In this document: positions 62,087-64,000 of the stretch, piece after piece | Layout of the letters: every line of letters starts with the position of its first letter | Numbering within the stretch: position 1 is the stretch's first letter | Source of the DNA: Terriglobia bacterium | GTDB taxonomy: Bacteria; Acidobacteriota; Terriglobia; Versatilivoradales; Versatilivoraceae | Length of the DNA stretch: 64,000 nucleotides | Assembly (NCBI GenBank): GCA_951813285.1 | Contig: OX638355.1 | Coordinates: 3,057,136 to 3,121,135 of the forward strand | Reading direction: 5' to 3' | Program-made: the position numbers and the translations under genes | Notes under the pieces: generated by a model | The model's input: the letters and a program-made list of their open reading frames with translations, nothing else | What the model was told of the DNA's origin: nothing | Database searches by the model: none

Positions 62087-64000
62087 CTGAGACCAGTCCG
62101 GCCACCATCATCACCTTTGTAGCCTACATCGCCTGTGTGTTTGTGCTGGCGGGGCTCTCCCATCGTCTGCTGGCGACCAAGTCTTTCCTGGGTGAATATT
62201 TTCTGGGGAGCCGGGGGCTCGGAAGCTGGGCCCTGGCCTTCACCTTTGCGGCCACGGCGGCTTCCGGTGGGAGCTTTACCGGATTCCCCTCCCTGATATA
62301 CAGCTATGGCTGGGTGCTGGCCTTCTGGATTGCAAGCTACATGGTTGCCGGAGTGTGCAGCATGGGGGTGCTGGGGAAGCGGTTGAACCAGGTTGCCCGC
62401 AAGACGGGAGCCATCACCATCCCCGACGTGCTTCGTGACCGATACGATTCGACGGCTCTGGCGCTGTTTGCAACCTCTACCATCATTTTCTTTACCGTTT
62501 GCAATTTGATTGCCCAGTTCAAGGCGGGAGCCCTGATCATCGAGGAGACATTCAACCTGCCGGCCGATTGGGGTTACAGTGCGGGGCTGATCATCTTTGC
62601 AGTCACCGTGGTCTTCTACACGGCCTATGGAGGATTTCGAGCGGTCGTGTGGACCGACGTCCTGCAAGGGATCGTAATGGTTCTGGGCATTACCCTCCTG
62701 CTTCCGGTGGTCCTCAGGCAGGGCGGAGGGATGGAGTCGATCAACCGCAAGCTCAGGGATCGCCCGCCGACGCTGGTTACCTCGGTGCCGGGCGCCTATA
62801 ACGACCTGGTCATTCAAGCCCGGGGACAACTGGATACGGCCGGCCTGATCTATCGTCACCCGCAGCGAGCCAATGCACCCCTGGAGATCCGCTGGGATCC
62901 AGGGGTTGGGGCGGAGCAGCGCTTTATCGAAGTCTTCCTGGCAACCGACGGGGACGGGCAGCCCACCACTACCGGCAACGATGTCAAGGGAGCCATCGAG
63001 CAACACCCGAGGTTGGGCCCACGCTTCCGGGTCAGCTTTCCCTACGACAACAATGAGATTGTCACCGATCGATTCGGACAGTCGACCGAAAGGGGAGCCA
63101 CGGGAATCGTAGGCCTGGACGGCGCCCGGGGTACGGAACGCTTTGTATTCCTGCGCGGCGACGAGGTGCTGTTCGGGCCGGGCCGCTCTGCCCGGGGAGA
63201 GCCTTTTCATCCCTTGGGCATGGCCATCTCATTTTTTTTCATGTGGGCCATTACCGGCATGGGGCAGCCCGGGACCATGCTGCGATTGATGGCCTTCAAG
63301 GATAGCCGGACTCTGAAGCGGGCCATCCTGACCGTCACCGGGTTCTACTCCATGATTTATCTGCCCCTGGTCTTCATTCTCGTGGCGGCCCGGGTGCTCA
63401 TACCCGAGTTGAACGCCGAAAACTCCGACAAGGCCATGGTCCTGGTGGCCACCCGAGTCGTGGGGGACATGGGGCTCGCCTACCAGATCCTGGGAGCAGT
63501 CCTGGTGGCGGCCCCCTTTGCCGCCGTCATGTCGACAGTCGACAGCTTTCTTCTGATGATCAGCTCCGGTCTGGTGCGAGACATTTACCAGCGTACGATC
63601 AACCCTCGGGTCAGCGATCGAACGGTCAAGCGAGCCAGCTACGCCACCACCGTGATCGTGGGCATCTTGGTGACGCTGCTGGCCACGCGGCCACCCGACT
63701 TTCTGCAACGAATCATCGTATTTACCGGCAGCGGGTTTGCCGCCACCTTTCTTTGTCCCATCATGCTGGGACTCTATTGGAAGGGAATGACTCGACAGGG
63801 GGCGCTGAGCGCCATGGTCGGCGGCTTCGTGGTGATGGTCGGATTCTTCCTTCCGACGCTGTTTGGGGGAAGCCGCATCGATTTGCTGGGTTTCCACCCC
63901 AACCTGTGGGGACTGATTGTATCGTTCGGATTGGGGTTCCTGGTCAGCAAGCGCACCGGTCCTGCCCCCGCTCATCTGGTAGACCGTTATTTCTACAAGT
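62083..64000 (+). CDS. Sodium:solute symporter (PanF-like) with extramembrane insert, cut by window end
   Basis: At least 639 residues of an SSS-family Na+-coupled transporter; the 3' end lies beyond the window. N-terminal helices carry ASGGSFTGFPSLIYSYGW and TAYGGFRAVVWTDVLQG, and later helices GQPGTMLRLMAFKD and AAPFAAVMSTVDSFLLMISS, all standard for the family. Between the helix ending near residue 215 and the one starting near 377 lies a ~150-residue hydrophilic, beta-looking segment that PanF and PutP lack. Substrate unknown. ATG 62083 overlaps the preceding small protein. Confidence 0.85.
   Translation, partial: MTETSPATIITFVAYIACVFVLAGLSHRLLATKSFLGEYFLGSRGLGSWALAFTFAATAASGGSFTGFPSLIYSYGWVLAFWIASYMVAGVCSMGVLGKRLNQVARKTGAITIPDVLRDRYDSTALALFATSTIIFFTVCNLIAQFKAGALIIEETFNLPADWGYSAGLIIFAVTVVFYTAYGGFRAVVWTDVLQGIVMVLGITLLLPVVLRQGGGMESINRKLRDRPPTLVTSVPGAYNDLVIQARGQLDTAGLIYRHPQRANAPLEIRWDPGVGAEQRFIEVFLATDGDGQPTTTGNDVKGAIEQHPRLGPRFRVSFPYDNNEIVTDRFGQSTERGATGIVGLDGARGTERFVFLRGDEVLFGPGRSARGEPFHPLGMAISFFFMWAITGMGQPGTMLRLMAFKDSRTLKRAILTVTGFYSMIYLPLVFILVAARVLIPELNAENSDKAMVLVATRVVGDMGLAYQILGAVLVAAPFAAVMSTVDSFLLMISSGLVRDIYQRTINPRVSDRTVKRASYATTVIVGILVTLLATRPPDFLQRIIVFTGSGFAATFLCPIMLGLYWKGMTRQGALSAMVGGFVVMVGFFLPTLFGGSRIDLLGFHPNLWGLIVSFGLGFLVSKRTGPAPAHLVDRYFYK

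Overview
The window is 64 kb of GC-rich bacterial chromosome. It reads most like a member of the Acidobacteriota or a close relative. The grounds are an RpoB with an extra pair of zinc-ribbon-like cysteine clusters, planctomycete/acidobacterial families (DUF1587/1592 cytochrome-like protein, DUF1552, DUF3179, Tat-exported Gfo/Idh/MocA, PhyH dioxygenases), frequent TTG and GTG starts, and futalosine-pathway menaquinone synthesis. The phylum call is an inference from protein families; no 16S rRNA gene is present.

Layout. 0-5.3 kb: end of larC, then metG, a DedA-family membrane protein, tatD and a long-chain polyprenyl diphosphate synthase, all on +. 5.3-16.2 kb: an M20 peptidase (-), a Tat-exported oxidoreductase, ApbE, an M28-PDZ peptidase, mqnC, a TtcA-like thiolase, a rhodanese, a peroxiredoxin interrupted by an in-frame TGA exactly at its peroxidatic position (probable selenocysteine), an aminotransferase, and a TIGR01777 epimerase (-). 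16.2-28.3 kb is accessory: a VapBC pair, an atypical Nramp transporter, a DUF6817-like protein, a divergent PhyH/amidohydrolase pair, and a four-gene minus-strand operon of exported proteins (DUF1592 - DUF1552 - mutarotase-like - DUF3179). 28.6-46.7 kb is informational: PIN/TRAM, ispD, gltX, rlmB, tRNA-Thr/Tyr/Gly/Thr, tuf, rpmG, tRNA-Trp, secE, nusG, rplKAJL, rpoB, rpoC. 46.8-55.5 kb (-): an EF-G-like GTPase, a family 4-type uracil-DNA glycosylase, coaBC, rpoZ, gmk, yicC and an MsbA-type ABC exporter. 55.8-64 kb: an SDR, a quinone-oxidoreductase-like reductase with a fragment of a luciferase-like monooxygenase beside it, tRNA-Cys, a membrane pyrophosphatase, and a two-gene sodium:solute symporter cut by the window end.

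Functional links. The tRNA-tuf-secE-nusG-rplKAJL-rpoBC block is a standard transcription/translation superoperon. yicC-gmk-rpoZ-coaBC-udg is tightly packed with overlapping ends. TtcA, rhodanese and the UGA-containing peroxiredoxin form a sulfur/selenium-flavoured run next to mqnC. Intergenic spaces carry a dispersed ~165-bp repeat (three good copies and several fragments) and a short GC-rich inverted repeat that forms a small MITE-like unit near 49.4 kb.

The best candidate for something unusual is the UGA-containing exported peroxiredoxin with a hairpin directly after the UGA. Next come the aberrant codon usage of tuf, the RpoB cysteine-cluster insertion, and the symporter with a ~150-residue extramembrane insert. 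No CRISPR array, prophage or intact insertion sequence was seen.
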